Origin: Pseudonocardia abyssalis
GTDB taxonomy: Bacteria > Actinomycetota > Actinomycetes > Mycobacteriales > Pseudonocardiaceae
Assembly: GCF_019263705.2 (NCBI RefSeq)
Contig: NZ_JADQDK010000001.1
Coordinates: forward strand, 1,736,001 to 1,800,000
Length of the DNA: 64,000 bases
Direction: 5' to 3'
The notes under the pieces were generated by a model, which was not told the origin of the DNA, made no database searches, and saw only the letters and a list, made by a program, of their open reading frames with translations. The first letter of the stretch is position 1, and every line of letters starts with the position of its first letter. Positions 7,258-17,538 of this stretch are shown in pieces. The position numbers and the translations under genes were made by a program.

Positions 7258-9207
7258 TCAGCCGACGAAGTGCCCCTCGCTGTGCCGCACGGTGCAGCCG
7301 TCGATGCCGCACTCGATCCCGCCGTCGGGCAGGTCAGGGTCGGGCTGCTGCGCGAACTGCGTCCGGTGCAGCACCGCGTACCGGCCGCCCGCGGCGATCA
7401 GCTCGTCGTGGGAGCCGCTCTCCACGACCCTCCCGTGCTCGACGACCGCGATCGTGTCGGCGCGGCGCACCGTGGAGAGCCGGTGCGCGATGACGATCGC
7501 CGTGCGCCCCGACAGGGCCTCCACCAGCGCCTCCTGCACCGCCGACTCCGACTCGGAGTCCAGGTGCGCCGTGGCCTCGTCGAGGATCACCACGCGCGGG
7601 CGGGCCAGCAGCAGCCGCGCGATCGTCAGGCGCTGGCGCTCGCCGCCGGACAGGCGGTAGCCACGCTCCCCCACCACCGTGTCGAGCCCGTCGGGCAGGC
7701 TCTCGAACAGCTCGCCGAGCCGCGCGCGGCGCAGGGCCTCGACGATCTCGGCGTCGGTGGCGTCCGGCTTGGCGTAGCGCAGGTTCTCCGCGATCGAGGA
7801 GTGGAACAGGTGCCCGTCCTGGGTGACGACGCCGACCGCGCCGCGCAGATCGGCGAAGGCCAGGTCGCGCACGTCGACGCCGGACAGCGTCACCGACCCG
7901 GAGTCGACGTCGTAGAGCCGCGGCACGAGCGAGGCGATCGTGGACTTCCCCGCCCCGGACGACCCGACGAGCGCGAGCAGCTGCCCGGCCCCCACCTCCA
8001 GGTCGACGCCGTGCAACACCTCCTCGCTGGGCCGCTGGTCCAGCACCGCGACCTCCTCCAGCGACGCGAGCGACACCTGCTCCGCGCTCGGGTAGCCGAA
8101 GCGGACGTCGCGCAGGGCGACGGTGACCGGGCCGTCGGGCAGCGGCGTCGGGTCGGGCCGCTCGCGGATCATCGGCGCCAGGTCGAGCACCTCGAACACC
8201 CGCTCGAACGACACGAGCGCCGTCATCACGTCGACGCGCGCGTTCGCCAGTGCCGTCATCGGCGTGTAGAGGCGGGTGAGCAGCAACGCGAGGGTGACGA
8301 CCGTGCCCGGCTCGATCTGCCCGGTGACCGCGAGGTAGCCGCCCAGCCCGTAGACCAGGGCCTGCGCCAGTGCGGAGACCAGCGACAGCGCGGTGACGAA
8401 CACGCGCGAGACCATCGCGGTGCGCACCCCGATGTCGCGGACGCGCTCGGCGCGCACCCCGAAGTCGGCGGCCTCCTCCTCCGGCCGCCCGAACAGCTTG
8501 ACGAGCGTCGCCCCCGGAGCGGAGAACCGCTCGGTCATCTGCGAGCCCATGCCCGCGTTGAGGTCGGCGGACTCGCGGCGCAGGTCGGCGATGGTGCGCC
8601 CCATCCGCCGGGCCGGGAGCACGAAGATCGGGAGCAGCAGCAGGGCCAGCAGCGTGACCTGCCAGGCGAGGGTGAGCATGACGCCGAGCGCGAGGGCGAG
8701 CTGGATCGAGTTGGACAGCACGGTGGCCAGCGTCGAGGTGATCGCCGACTGGGCGCCGATGACGTCGTTGTTGAGCCGGCTGACCAGCGCGCCGGTGCGG
8801 GTGCGGGTGAAGAAGGCGACCGGCATCGTCTGGACGTGGGCGTAGACGGCCTTGCGCAGGTCGACGATCAGGCCCTCACCGATCCGGGAGGAGAACCACC
8901 GCGACACGAGCCCGGTGATCGCCTCGAGGATCGCCAGCCCCGCGATGCCCGCCGCCAGCCCGACGACGGTGGCCGCCGCCGCCGAGGCCGTCCCGCCCCC
9001 GACGATCGCGTTGACGACCTGCCCCGCGAGCACGGGCGTCGCGACGCCGATCGTCGCCATCACGACCGTGAGCAGCAGGAACGCGAACAGCCACCGGCGG
9101 TACGGGGCGGCGAAGCGCCAGATCCGCGGGATCGTGCCGGGTGCGACCGACCGCGGCGCGTCCACCCCGGCCGCGACCTTGCTCATCATCCCCACGGGCC
9201 GGTCCAC
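7258..9207 (-). CDS. ABC transporter, fused membrane and ATPase domains (exporter type)
   Basis: 649-residue half-transporter of the MsbA/lipid-A-exporter type. An ABC_membrane domain of six helices fills roughly residues 30-330, with the coupling helix region TGALVSRLNND. The ATPase domain has Walker A GSSGAGKST (about 413-421), signature LSGGERQR (about 515) and Walker B VVILDEATAHLD. The GTG at 9207 is chosen because AGGGAGG lies 8 bases upstream; an earlier in-frame codon at 9246 lacks this. The C-terminus has an unusual short tail with three Cys/His residues (ECGIDGCTVRHSEGH). Convergent with the TetR gene, 20 bp apart. Substrate unknown; works as a homodimer in the inner membrane. Confidence 0.92.
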   Translation of the reverse strand: MDRPVGMMSKVAAGVDAPRSVAPGTIPRIWRFAAPYRRWLFAFLLLTVVMATIGVATPVLAGQVVNAIVGGGTASAAAATVVGLAAGIAGLAILEAITGLVSRWFSSRIGEGLIVDLRKAVYAHVQTMPVAFFTRTRTGALVSRLNNDVIGAQSAITSTLATVLSNSIQLALALGVMLTLAWQVTLLALLLLPIFVLPARRMGRTIADLRRESADLNAGMGSQMTERFSAPGATLVKLFGRPEEEAADFGVRAERVRDIGVRTAMVSRVFVTALSLVSALAQALVYGLGGYLAVTGQIEPGTVVTLALLLTRLYTPMTALANARVDVMTALVSFERVFEVLDLAPMIRERPDPTPLPDGPVTVALRDVRFGYPSAEQVSLASLEEVAVLDQRPSEEVLHGVDLEVGAGQLLALVGSSGAGKSTIASLVPRLYDVDSGSVTLSGVDVRDLAFADLRGAVGVVTQDGHLFHSSIAENLRYAKPDATDAEIVEALRRARLGELFESLPDGLDTVVGERGYRLSGGERQRLTIARLLLARPRVVILDEATAHLDSESESAVQEALVEALSGRTAIVIAHRLSTVRRADTIAVVEHGRVVESGSHDELIAAGGRYAVLHRTQFAQQPDPDLPDGGIECGIDGCTVRHSEGHFVG

Positions 9208-9324
9208 GGCCACCTCCCTGACGTGCGCGCTGCGGAGCCACAACACCCGGCGCCCCTGCTGTACTCCCTACCTCCCCCGCCCCGCACCCGCGACCGCACC
9301 CCGCCGCACTCCGCCGCCCTGCGC

Positions 9325-9377
9325 TGCAGTGGGGTGGCTTCACTGCAGCCGGGTCGGAGTGGAGCCACCCCACTGCA
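9325..9377. repeat. 20-bp-stem hairpin with 30-bp direct repeat
   Basis: 9325-9344 and 9358-9377 form a 20-bp stem with one G-T pair and a 13-base loop. The right part also repeats directly with period 30: CACTGCAGCCGGGT at 9341 and CACTGCAACCGGGT at 9371. It lies between the echA stop and the ABC exporter start, both leftward, so a terminator for echA is plausible. It is longer and more palindromic than a usual actinobacterial terminator and lacks a U-tract. Confidence 0.6.
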
Positions 9378-9418
9378 ACCGGGTGGGGTGGGGCCCCTCG
9401 CGGTGGCGCGGCGCGGGG

Positions 9419-10210
9419 TCAGCCGGTGCCCGCGGCCAGGGAGCCCAGACGGCGGATCTGGGCCCGGCGCTCCGCCGCCAGCGCCGCGGCCGGGTCCAGG
9501 CCGTCGGCCACGTCCGAGAGCAGGCGCAGCGTCTCCGCGGCGGCCTTCGGCGGGGCGGAGACCAGTGCGGTCGCGAGCTCGTCGACGGCGGCGTCGAGCT
9601 CACCGGCCGGTACCGAGCGCAGGGCCAGACCGAGCGCGACGGACTCCGCGGCCCCGACGCGGCGGCCGGTCAGGCAGATCTCGACGGCCCGGGCGTAGCC
9701 GACGGCCCGCACCAGCGGGTAGGTGCCGCCGAGGTCGGGCACGATGCCCAGTGCGGGCTCGGCCATGCAGAACTGGACGTCGTCGGCGACGACCCGCAGG
9801 TCGCAGGCCAGCGCGAGCTGGAACCCCCCGCCGATCGCGTGGCCCTGCACCGCGGCGACCGTGACCCGGGCCGGGTCGCGCAGCCACGAGAACCCGGCCT
9901 GGTACCCCGCGATCGTCAGGTCCGCCTCCTCCGGCGGCATCGTGCCCAGTGCGCTGATCCCGGGCTCGTCGGCCGAGGGCGTGAACAGGCTGCGGTCCAG
10001 ACCGGCGGAGAACGCCCGGCCCTGTCCACGCACGACGACCACCCGCACGTCGTCGGACAGCGACTCGCCGACCGCGGCCAGCGCGGCCCACGTGTGCGGG
10101 GTCTGGGAGTTGAGCGACTCGGGTCGGGACAGCGTGATCGTGGCCCGGGCGCCGACGACGTCCAGGGTCAGGCCGCCGCGCTGCAGCAGGTCGGTTTCCG
10201 CGAGGGTCAT
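9419..10210 (-). CDS. Enoyl-CoA hydratase/isomerase family protein
   Basis: 263-residue crotonase-fold protein. The oxyanion-hole segments are visible as GRAFSAGLDRSLF (first, near residues 63-75) and AVQGHAIGGGFQLALACDLRV (second, in pieces near 120-140). The second catalytic Glu region reads EPALGIVPDLGGTYPLVR, which keeps one acidic residue, so hydratase activity is possible though not certain. From memory the mycobacterial counterpart in this neighbourhood is echA12 (Rv1472). The next gene upstream on the strand is the small HTH gene at 27 bp, so the two may share a transcript. Specific acyl-CoA substrate unknown. Confidence 0.9.
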   Translation of the reverse strand: MTLAETDLLQRGGLTLDVVGARATITLSRPESLNSQTPHTWAALAAVGESLSDDVRVVVVRGQGRAFSAGLDRSLFTPSADEPGISALGTMPPEEADLTIAGYQAGFSWLRDPARVTVAAVQGHAIGGGFQLALACDLRVVADDVQFCMAEPALGIVPDLGGTYPLVRAVGYARAVEICLTGRRVGAAESVALGLALRSVPAGELDAAVDELATALVSAPPKAAAETLRLLSDVADGLDPAAALAAERRAQIRRLGSLAAGTG

Positions 10211-10236
10211 GCCGGGCAGGCTACCCCCGAGTAGGG

Positions 10237-10446
10237 CTACTTCTTCTTGGTCCGGGTCGCTCCGCCGCGCCCGCGCAGCGTGACCCCGGTCTCGGAGAGC
10301 ACGCGGTGCACGAAGCCGTAGGAACGGCCGGTCGACTCGGCGAGGGCCCGGATGCTGGCGCCCTTCTCGTACTTCTTCTTCAGATCGCCCGCGAGCTTGT
10401 CGCGCTGGGTACCCGTGATTCGGGCGCCCTTCTTCAGGTCGGGCAT
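10237..10446 (-). CDS. Small helix-turn-helix DNA-binding protein
   Basis: 69 residues, starting at the ATG at 10446 (MPDLKKGARI), with a lysine-rich N-terminus, a resolvase/Hin-type HTH core (KYEKGASIRALAESTGRSYG followed by FVHRVLSETGV) and a basic RGRGGATRTKKK tail. Such tiny HTH proteins are conserved in actinobacteria; the mycobacterial one at this locus is Rv1473A. The basic tail suggests nonspecific DNA contact in addition to HTH recognition. The neighbours, ABC-F upstream and echA downstream, are syntenic. Targets are unknown. Confidence 0.85.
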   Translation of the reverse strand: MPDLKKGARITGTQRDKLAGDLKKKYEKGASIRALAESTGRSYGFVHRVLSETGVTLRGRGGATRTKKK

Positions 10447-10733
10447 GACGCGCGCCTCCTCGTTAGCTCCCCGCGGATCCCCGCGGGGGATCTCGTCCGG
10501 CCCCCCGGTGCAGCAATGATCGCCCAGGTCAGAGGCCGCGAGAAGGAGATCGACTTGATGATCGGTGAGCGGTTCGCCCGAATGGATCACGCGTACGGGT
10601 GATCATCTCCGCATGGCCGACACCGCGGAGTCACCCCGACGCCACTCCCCCGTCACCCGGACGACGTTCCCGGGCAACGAGACCCCGGTCACACCGGCGT
10701 TCGGGTGGCGCAGGCGGGTTCATGATCGCCCGT
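10447..10733. other. 287-bp gap with a GATCAC palindrome
   Basis: No gene is seen. A GC-rich repeat CCCCGCGGATCCCCGCGGGG lies near 10472-10491 just upstream of the HTH gene. GATCAC at 10585-10590 and GTGATC at 10599-10604 form an operator-sized palindrome with 8-base spacing. The region separates the ABC-F gene (stop 10734) from the HTH gene and must hold the promoter of the latter. Confidence 0.45.
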
Positions 10734-12356
<1,623 letters not shown>

Positions 12357-12469
12357 GAGAGGACTCCAGGGTTCGGGGGACGTGGGCCGAAGACGGCCGC
12401 TACCCGATCCGGATCACGGCGACCAGAGTACCGGCCGGGGCACCGGGATTCCCGACGTAGGGTCGCCGC

Positions 12470-13249
12470 ATGACTGATCTCACCGGCCGCGCCGCCCTCG
12501 TCACCGGCGCCAGCCGCGGAATCGGCTACGCGATCGCCGCCGAGCTCCTCACCCGCGGGGCGTCGGTGACGATCACCGCCCGCAAGCCCGACGAGCTGAA
12601 CACCGCCGCGGAGAGGCTGGCCGCCGACCACGCGGGCGGCGACGCCGGGCGCGTGCTGGCGATCACGGCGAACGCGAGCTCCGCGGAGTCGCGCGAGGCG
12701 TCGGTCACGCAGACGGTCGAGCGCTTCGGCCGCCTCGACATCCTGGTCAACAACACCGGCATCAACCCCACCTACGGCTTCCTCATGGACGTCGACCTCG
12801 CCGCGGTGAGCAAGACCTTCGACACCAACGTCGTCGCCACGCTCGCCTACGTGCAGCTCGCCTACCGCGCGTGGATGGCCGAGCACGGCGGCACGATCGT
12901 CAACATCGCCTCGGTCGCGGGCCTGCGCTCCAACGGCGTCATCCCGGCCTACGGCGCGTCGAAGGCGGCCCTGATCCGGCTCACCGAGGAGCTGGCCTGG
13001 CAGCTCGGCCCGTCGATCCGCGTCAACGCGGTGGCGCCCGCCGTCGTCAAGACGAAGTTCGCGGCCGCGCTCTACGCGGAGGGCGAGGAGAAGGCCAGCG
13101 CCCCGTACCCGATGAAGCGCCTGGGCGAGCCGGAGGACGTCGCGAACGTGGTCGGCTTCCTCGTCTCCGACGCCGCGAGCTGGATGACGGGCGAGACCGT
13201 CCGCGTCGACGGCGGGATCCTCGCCACGGGCAGCCTCGGCTCGGTCTGA
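12470..13249 (+). CDS. Short-chain dehydrogenase/reductase, FabG-like
   Basis: 259-residue classical SDR. The cofactor motif TGASRGIG lies at residues 14-21, followed by ARKPDEL, where Arg after the beta-2 strand favours NADPH. NNTG replaces the usual NNAG (residues 92-95), the catalytic Ser is in INIASVAG-type IVNIASVAG, and Tyr-x-x-x-Lys is YGASKAAL (about 162-169). The C-terminal MTGETVRVDGG motif is standard. Activity is probably 3-oxoacyl or related reduction; the substrate cannot be told. Divergent from the ABC-F gene and convergent with the dGTPase gene 25 bp away. Confidence 0.92.
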   Translation: MTDLTGRAALVTGASRGIGYAIAAELLTRGASVTITARKPDELNTAAERLAADHAGGDAGRVLAITANASSAESREASVTQTVERFGRLDILVNNTGINPTYGFLMDVDLAAVSKTFDTNVVATLAYVQLAYRAWMAEHGGTIVNIASVAGLRSNGVIPAYGASKAALIRLTEELAWQLGPSIRVNAVAPAVVKTKFAAALYAEGEEKASAPYPMKRLGEPEDVANVVGFLVSDAASWMTGETVRVDGGILATGSLGSV

Positions 13250-13274
13250 CCCTCCCCCGTCGTCCGGGCCGCCC

Positions 13275-14705
13275 TCAGAGGACGGCCGCGTCGGTCCAGA
13301 TCCGGCCGGTGCGCCCGGTCAGGACGTCGAGCAGGGCACCGGCCTGGCCGTCGGTGAGGCTCGCCGTGTAGTCGATCACCGCGCGGCCGCGCGCCTGCTC
13401 CAGCGGTGCCCCCTGGCTGCGGGCCAGCTCCGCCAGGTCGTGCAGGCGCGGCGGGAGGCGGGGTGCGTCGTCGTCGGCGAGCCAGTCGGCGAGCGCTCCG
13501 ACCAGTCCGGTGAGGACCGTCCCCTGCCCCCGCTGATAGGACGCCAGGTCGGCGCGACCGAGCACGAACCGCTGGTGGACGAACTTGAGCACCGCGACCT
13601 CGTGCCACTGCGGCCCGGCGAGCGCGACCGGCCCGGAGCGCACCGGCGGGTCGGGATCGAGCACCACGCCCCCGGCGAGACGGGCCGTCCAGCGCGCGGA
13701 GAACTCCGCGACCGCCCGCTCCGTGGCCATCGAGCCGTCGAACGCGACGCCGAGCAGGCCGTCGACCAGCTCGTCGCGGACGCGGTCGACGGCCGCGGCG
13801 AACAGGTCGTCGTCGTAGGCCCAGGCGTCCTTGTCGGCCAGCCGGCGCCGCAGCGCCTCCAGCCCGGCGCCCGGTCCGGACGTGCCGCGGTGGCGCCGCC
13901 AGCCCGCGAGCTCGGCCGCGACCCCGGCCTGCTGCAGCACCCCGACGCGGTGGAAGTCCTCGAGGTCGTGGATGGCGTAGGCGACGTCGTCGGCGGTGTC
14001 CATCACCGCGGCCTCGACGCTCTGGCGCCACGGGCCGGTGTCCGGGAACGCGGCACGGGCGGAGCGCAGGTCGTCGAGCTCGGTCTCGTAGCAGGAGAAC
14101 TTCGCCGACCCCGCGGCCGGCTCGCCGGGCAGCGGCCCGCCCCCGCGCGGCGGCACCGCGGCCCGGCTGGGGTGCGGGTCAGGGTACCCGCGCCGGGTCC
14201 ACGGGTACTTGAGGATCGCGGCGCGGACGGCGGCGGTGAGGTCGAGGCCGGTGCCCGTCGGGCCGTGCAGGTCGATGGTGGTGACGATCCGGAAGCTCTG
14301 GGCGTTGCCCTCGAAGCCGTCCGGCAGCCCGAGGCGCTCGCGCGCGAGGCGGTCGAGGACCTGCTCGCCGAGGTGCCCGAACGGCGGGTGCCCGAGGTCG
14401 TGGGCCAGTGCCGCGGCCTCCACCACGTCCGGGTCGCACGTCGCGTCGGGAAAGCCGGCCGTGACCCGCTCCGCGATCGCCCGGGCCACCTGCGCGACCT
14501 GCAGAGAGTGGGTCAGCCGGTTGTGCACGACGAGGCCCGTCCCCGCCGGGCTGACGACCTGGGTGACGCCCGCGAGCCGCGCGAAGAACGGCGAGGCGAC
14601 GATCCGGTCGCGGTCGACGCGGAACGGGCCCGCCGCCAGCCCCGCCCCGGACTCCCCCGGCCCGGAACGCCGGGAGGTGCGGGCGGGGACCGTCGGATCG
14701 CTCAC
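13275..14705 (-). CDS. dgt: dGTPase-like HD-domain triphosphohydrolase
   Basis: 476 residues from the GTG at 14705. The HD motif is complete: RLTHSLQV (His66), AAALAHDLGHPPFGH (His102-Asp103, then His106) and the distal TADDVAYAIHDLEDFH with the third metal-binding Asp. Family members remove triphosphate from dGTP or other dNTPs and influence nucleotide pools. A proline- and glycine-rich loop (SRAAVPPRGGGPLPGEP) interrupts the middle of the protein, as often in actinobacteria. The frame is open further upstream, but that part overlaps the divergent flavoprotein gene, so the GTG is preferred. Convergent with the SDR gene. Confidence 0.9.
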   Translation of the reverse strand: MSDPTVPARTSRRSGPGESGAGLAAGPFRVDRDRIVASPFFARLAGVTQVVSPAGTGLVVHNRLTHSLQVAQVARAIAERVTAGFPDATCDPDVVEAAALAHDLGHPPFGHLGEQVLDRLARERLGLPDGFEGNAQSFRIVTTIDLHGPTGTGLDLTAAVRAAILKYPWTRRGYPDPHPSRAAVPPRGGGPLPGEPAAGSAKFSCYETELDDLRSARAAFPDTGPWRQSVEAAVMDTADDVAYAIHDLEDFHRVGVLQQAGVAAELAGWRRHRGTSGPGAGLEALRRRLADKDAWAYDDDLFAAAVDRVRDELVDGLLGVAFDGSMATERAVAEFSARWTARLAGGVVLDPDPPVRSGPVALAGPQWHEVAVLKFVHQRFVLGRADLASYQRGQGTVLTGLVGALADWLADDDAPRLPPRLHDLAELARSQGAPLEQARGRAVIDYTASLTDGQAGALLDVLTGRTGRIWTDAAVL

Positions 14706-14751
14706 GGGTCCAGACGCTAGCCGTGGACGGGTGACGGGTAGAACTGGCGGC

Positions 14752-15936
14752 ATGGACCCCGACGTACTCGTCGTCGGCGGCGGCCCGGCGGGTCGCGCGC
14801 TGGCCGCGGAGTGCGGGGCGCTGGGCCTGCGCACCACGCTGCTCGATCCCGCGCCCGACCGGGCATGGCCTGCCACCTACGGCGTCTGGGCCGACGAGCT
14901 GCCCGACCTGCCCGACGACGTCGTCGCCGCCCGCGCAGCGGGTCGGGCGATCGCGCTCACCGCGCACCGGCTCGACCGCACCTACGCCGTCCTCGACGTC
15001 GCGGCGCTGCGCACCCACCTCGACGCCCGGATGGCCCGCGGTGGGGTGCGGGTCCGGGCCGGGCGCGCGGTCGCGTCCCCGGCGGCGGGCACCGCGGTGC
15101 TCACCGACGGCACGGAGCTGCGGGCCGGGGTCGTCGTCGACGCGGGCGGGCGCGCGCAGCCGCTGCGGGGCCGGCGCGCCGCCCGGGCGGCGGCCGAGCA
15201 GACCGCGTACGGCGTCGTCGTCGACGAGCCACTCGCCGCCCCGCTCGTCGCACCCGGCGAGGCCCTGTTCATGGACTGGCGCCCCGACCACGGCGAACCC
15301 GGCCCGCCGACGTTCCTCTACGCGATCCCGCTCGGCGGCGGCCGGGTGCTGCTGGAGGAGACCTCGCTCGCCCGCCGTCCCGGCCTGCCGCTCCCGGTCC
15401 TGCGCCGGCGGCTGCTGGCCCGCCTGCGCCACCACGGGATCGTCCCGCCCCCGGACGCGGCGGTGGAGAAGGTGTCCTTCCCGCTCGACCGGCCCGTGCA
15501 CCGCGCGCCGCACGTCCTCGGCTTCGGCGCCGCCGCACCGCTGGTGCACCCGGCGAGCGGGTACAGCCTGGCCACGGCGCTGGGCCTCGCCCCCGTCGTG
15601 GCCCGCGCGATCGCGCACCACCCGGACGCCGCGCTGGCGGCCGCCCGTGCCACCGTCTGGCCGCCCGCCGCCCGGGTGGTCCACCACGTCCGGGGCATCG
15701 GGTTGGAGGCGCTGCTCCGGATGCCGGCCGATGAGGTGCCGGGCTTCTTCGAGGTCTTCTTCGCCCTGCCCGACCGGCATCGCCGCGCCTATCTGTCCGG
15801 GCGTCACGACCTGCGGGGCACGCTCGCGACGATGGGTGCGCTGTTCGCGGCCGCCGACCCGACGCTGCGCCGCAGGCTGGTCGGACCCGCCTTCCTGCCC
15901 CGCCGGAGCAACGACGGGACTGGCCCGATCGGGTGA
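14752..15936 (+). CDS. Lycopene-cyclase-family flavoprotein
   Basis: 394 residues. The N-terminal dinucleotide motif VLVVGGGPAGRALA lies at residues 5-18. The middle has FLYAIPLGGGRVLLEETSLA and the C-terminal part GFGAAAPLVHPASGYSLATALGLAP, both typical of lycopene beta-cyclases (CrtL/CrtY type), which form the ionone rings of carotenoids. No other carotenoid gene is in the window, so the physiological role rests on family resemblance alone. It could act on another polyene. Start at the ATG at 14752, divergent from the dGTPase gene by 46 bp. Confidence 0.8.
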   Translation: MDPDVLVVGGGPAGRALAAECGALGLRTTLLDPAPDRAWPATYGVWADELPDLPDDVVAARAAGRAIALTAHRLDRTYAVLDVAALRTHLDARMARGGVRVRAGRAVASPAAGTAVLTDGTELRAGVVVDAGGRAQPLRGRRAARAAAEQTAYGVVVDEPLAAPLVAPGEALFMDWRPDHGEPGPPTFLYAIPLGGGRVLLEETSLARRPGLPLPVLRRRLLARLRHHGIVPPPDAAVEKVSFPLDRPVHRAPHVLGFGAAAPLVHPASGYSLATALGLAPVVARAIAHHPDAALAAARATVWPPAARVVHHVRGIGLEALLRMPADEVPGFFEVFFALPDRHRRAYLSGRHDLRGTLATMGALFAAADPTLRRRLVGPAFLPRRSNDGTGPIG

Positions 15937-16000
15937 GGGAGCCGGTGCGGCAACCGAGTGCTACCGGGAGTAACCTGGCGTCCCCCGAGACGGAGGCCCC

Positions 16001-16450
16001 ATGTCCGCGTACCGCACCATCGTCGTCGGCACCGATGGTTCCGACACCTCGCTCGCCGCCGTCGACCGCGCCGCGTCGGTCGCCGCCGACAGCAGCGCCG
16101 AGCTCGTCATCGTCTGCGCGTACACCCCGGCCGGCCGCGACGACACCGCCGGCGCCGAGGACGCGCTGAAGGACGAGGCGTACCTCGTCGTCGGCTGGAC
16201 CCCGGCCGAGGAGACGCTGCGCACCGCCGAGGAGCGTGCGGTCGCGGCGGGCGCGCAGCAGATCCGCACCGTCGCCGCCGACGGCAACCCGGTCGAGGTG
16301 CTGCGCAAGGCCGCCGACGACGCGAACGCCGACCTGCTCGTCGTCGGCAACCGCGGCCTCAACACGCTCTCGGGCCGCATCCTCGGCTCGGTGCCGTCGG
16401 ACGTCGCGCGCCGCTCGGGCGTCGACGTGCTGATCGTCCACACCACCTGA
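16001..16450 (+). CDS. Universal stress protein (UspA family)
   Basis: 149-residue single Usp domain. It begins with IVVGTDGSDTSLAAVDRA, and the ATP-binding signature G-2X-G-9X-G(S/T) is present near the C-terminus as VGNRGLNTLSGRILGSVPS. It is probably a nucleotide-binding dimer in the cytosol. The adenylate cyclase gene starts at the very next base after the stop, so the two are translationally coupled; some mycobacterial Usp proteins bind cAMP, which makes the pairing attractive, though that is inference. Confidence 0.93.
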   Translation: MSAYRTIVVGTDGSDTSLAAVDRAASVAADSSAELVIVCAYTPAGRDDTAGAEDALKDEAYLVVGWTPAEETLRTAEERAVAAGAQQIRTVAADGNPVEVLRKAADDANADLLVVGNRGLNTLSGRILGSVPSDVARRSGVDVLIVHTT

Positions 16451-17488
16451 GTGGCGGGGCGCGGATTCCTCGCGGGCGTCGGCCGGCTGTTCAACGGGGC
16501 GGTCGTCCGGCACCTGGCCGGGGACGCCCCGCTGGACGAGGCCATCGAGGAGATCGTCCTCGGTGCGCCCCGGCGCTACACCCGGGCCGGTTTGGCCGAG
16601 GCGGCCGACTTCGACCTCGCCGAGGGTCGCAGGCTGTGGCGCTCGCTCGGCTTCGCCGAGGTCGGCGACGACGAGGTGCTGTTCACCGACCAGGACGTCG
16701 CCGCGGTCCGCCTGATGGCCGGGCTCACCGAGGCGGGCGTGCTGGAACCGGAGGTGCGCGAGGCCGTCGCCCGGGCGGTCGCCCAGTCGATGTCGCGGCT
16801 CGCGGAGTGGCAGGTCGGGATGCTGCGCCGACTACTGGAGGGGCACACCGAGGACCTCACGCCCGTCGAGTCGCTGCAGGTCGCGGCCGCCGTCATCCCG
16901 GCGCTGGAGCAGTTGCAGAGCTATGTGTGGCGCCGCCACCTCGCCGCCACCGTGCACCGGATGATGGCCACCGCCGCCGGTCCCGGTGACGGGAGCGACA
17001 CCTGGCCGCTCGTCGTCGGGTTCGCGGACATGGTCGGCTTCACCCGCACGACGCGCAAGCGCTCGCCCGAGGAGCTCTCCGAGATGATCGAGCGGTTCGG
17101 GTCCACGACGACCGACGTGATCGCCGACGGGCGCGGCCGCATCGTCAAGACGGTCGGTGACGAGGTGCTGTTCGTCGCCGACGACGCCCCGACCGCGGCG
17201 TCGATCGCGCTCGCGCTGCAGGACCGCGTCCGCGCCGAGGACGTCCTGCCCCAGCTCCGCATCGGGCTCGCCGCCGGGTCGGTGCTCACCCGCTACGGCG
17301 ACGTGTACGGCGAGGTCGTCAACATCGCCTCGCGCCTGACCACCCACGCCCGGCCCGACACCGTCCTCGTCGACGACGTGGTGGCCGACGCCCTCGCCGA
17401 CGACGAACGGTTCCGGGTGCGTTCCCTGCGGCCGGTGTCGGTCCGCGGCTACCGCAGCCTGCACCCGTGGCTGCTCGAACGCCCCTGA
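16451..17488 (+). CDS. Class III adenylate cyclase with N-terminal regulatory domain
   Basis: 345 residues, starting with the GTG directly after the TGA of the Usp gene. The N-terminal ~175 residues match the helical autoinhibitory domain of pH-sensing cyclases of the Rv1264 type. The catalytic domain begins at residue 188: metal Asp193 in GFADMVGFT, substrate-binding Lys233 in RIVKTVGDEV, second metal Asp237, transition-state Asn291 and Arg295 in VNIASRL. All key residues for cAMP formation are there. Cytosolic homodimer, no membrane helices. Coupling to a Usp gene suggests a stress-linked cAMP signal. Confidence 0.92.
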   Translation: MAGRGFLAGVGRLFNGAVVRHLAGDAPLDEAIEEIVLGAPRRYTRAGLAEAADFDLAEGRRLWRSLGFAEVGDDEVLFTDQDVAAVRLMAGLTEAGVLEPEVREAVARAVAQSMSRLAEWQVGMLRRLLEGHTEDLTPVESLQVAAAVIPALEQLQSYVWRRHLAATVHRMMATAAGPGDGSDTWPLVVGFADMVGFTRTTRKRSPEELSEMIERFGSTTTDVIADGRGRIVKTVGDEVLFVADDAPTAASIALALQDRVRAEDVLPQLRIGLAAGSVLTRYGDVYGEVVNIASRLTTHARPDTVLVDDVVADALADDERFRVRSLRPVSVRGYRSLHPWLLERP

Positions 17489-17538
17489 ACCCGAACACCC
17501 TTGACCTCGACCCGGGTGCAGCCTGCACGATCGCGGCC

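Noticed and set aside
10447..10733. Riboswitch or small RNA in the gap upstream of the HTH gene
   Set aside because: Only a GC-rich repeat and a small palindrome are seen; no known riboswitch core was recognised.
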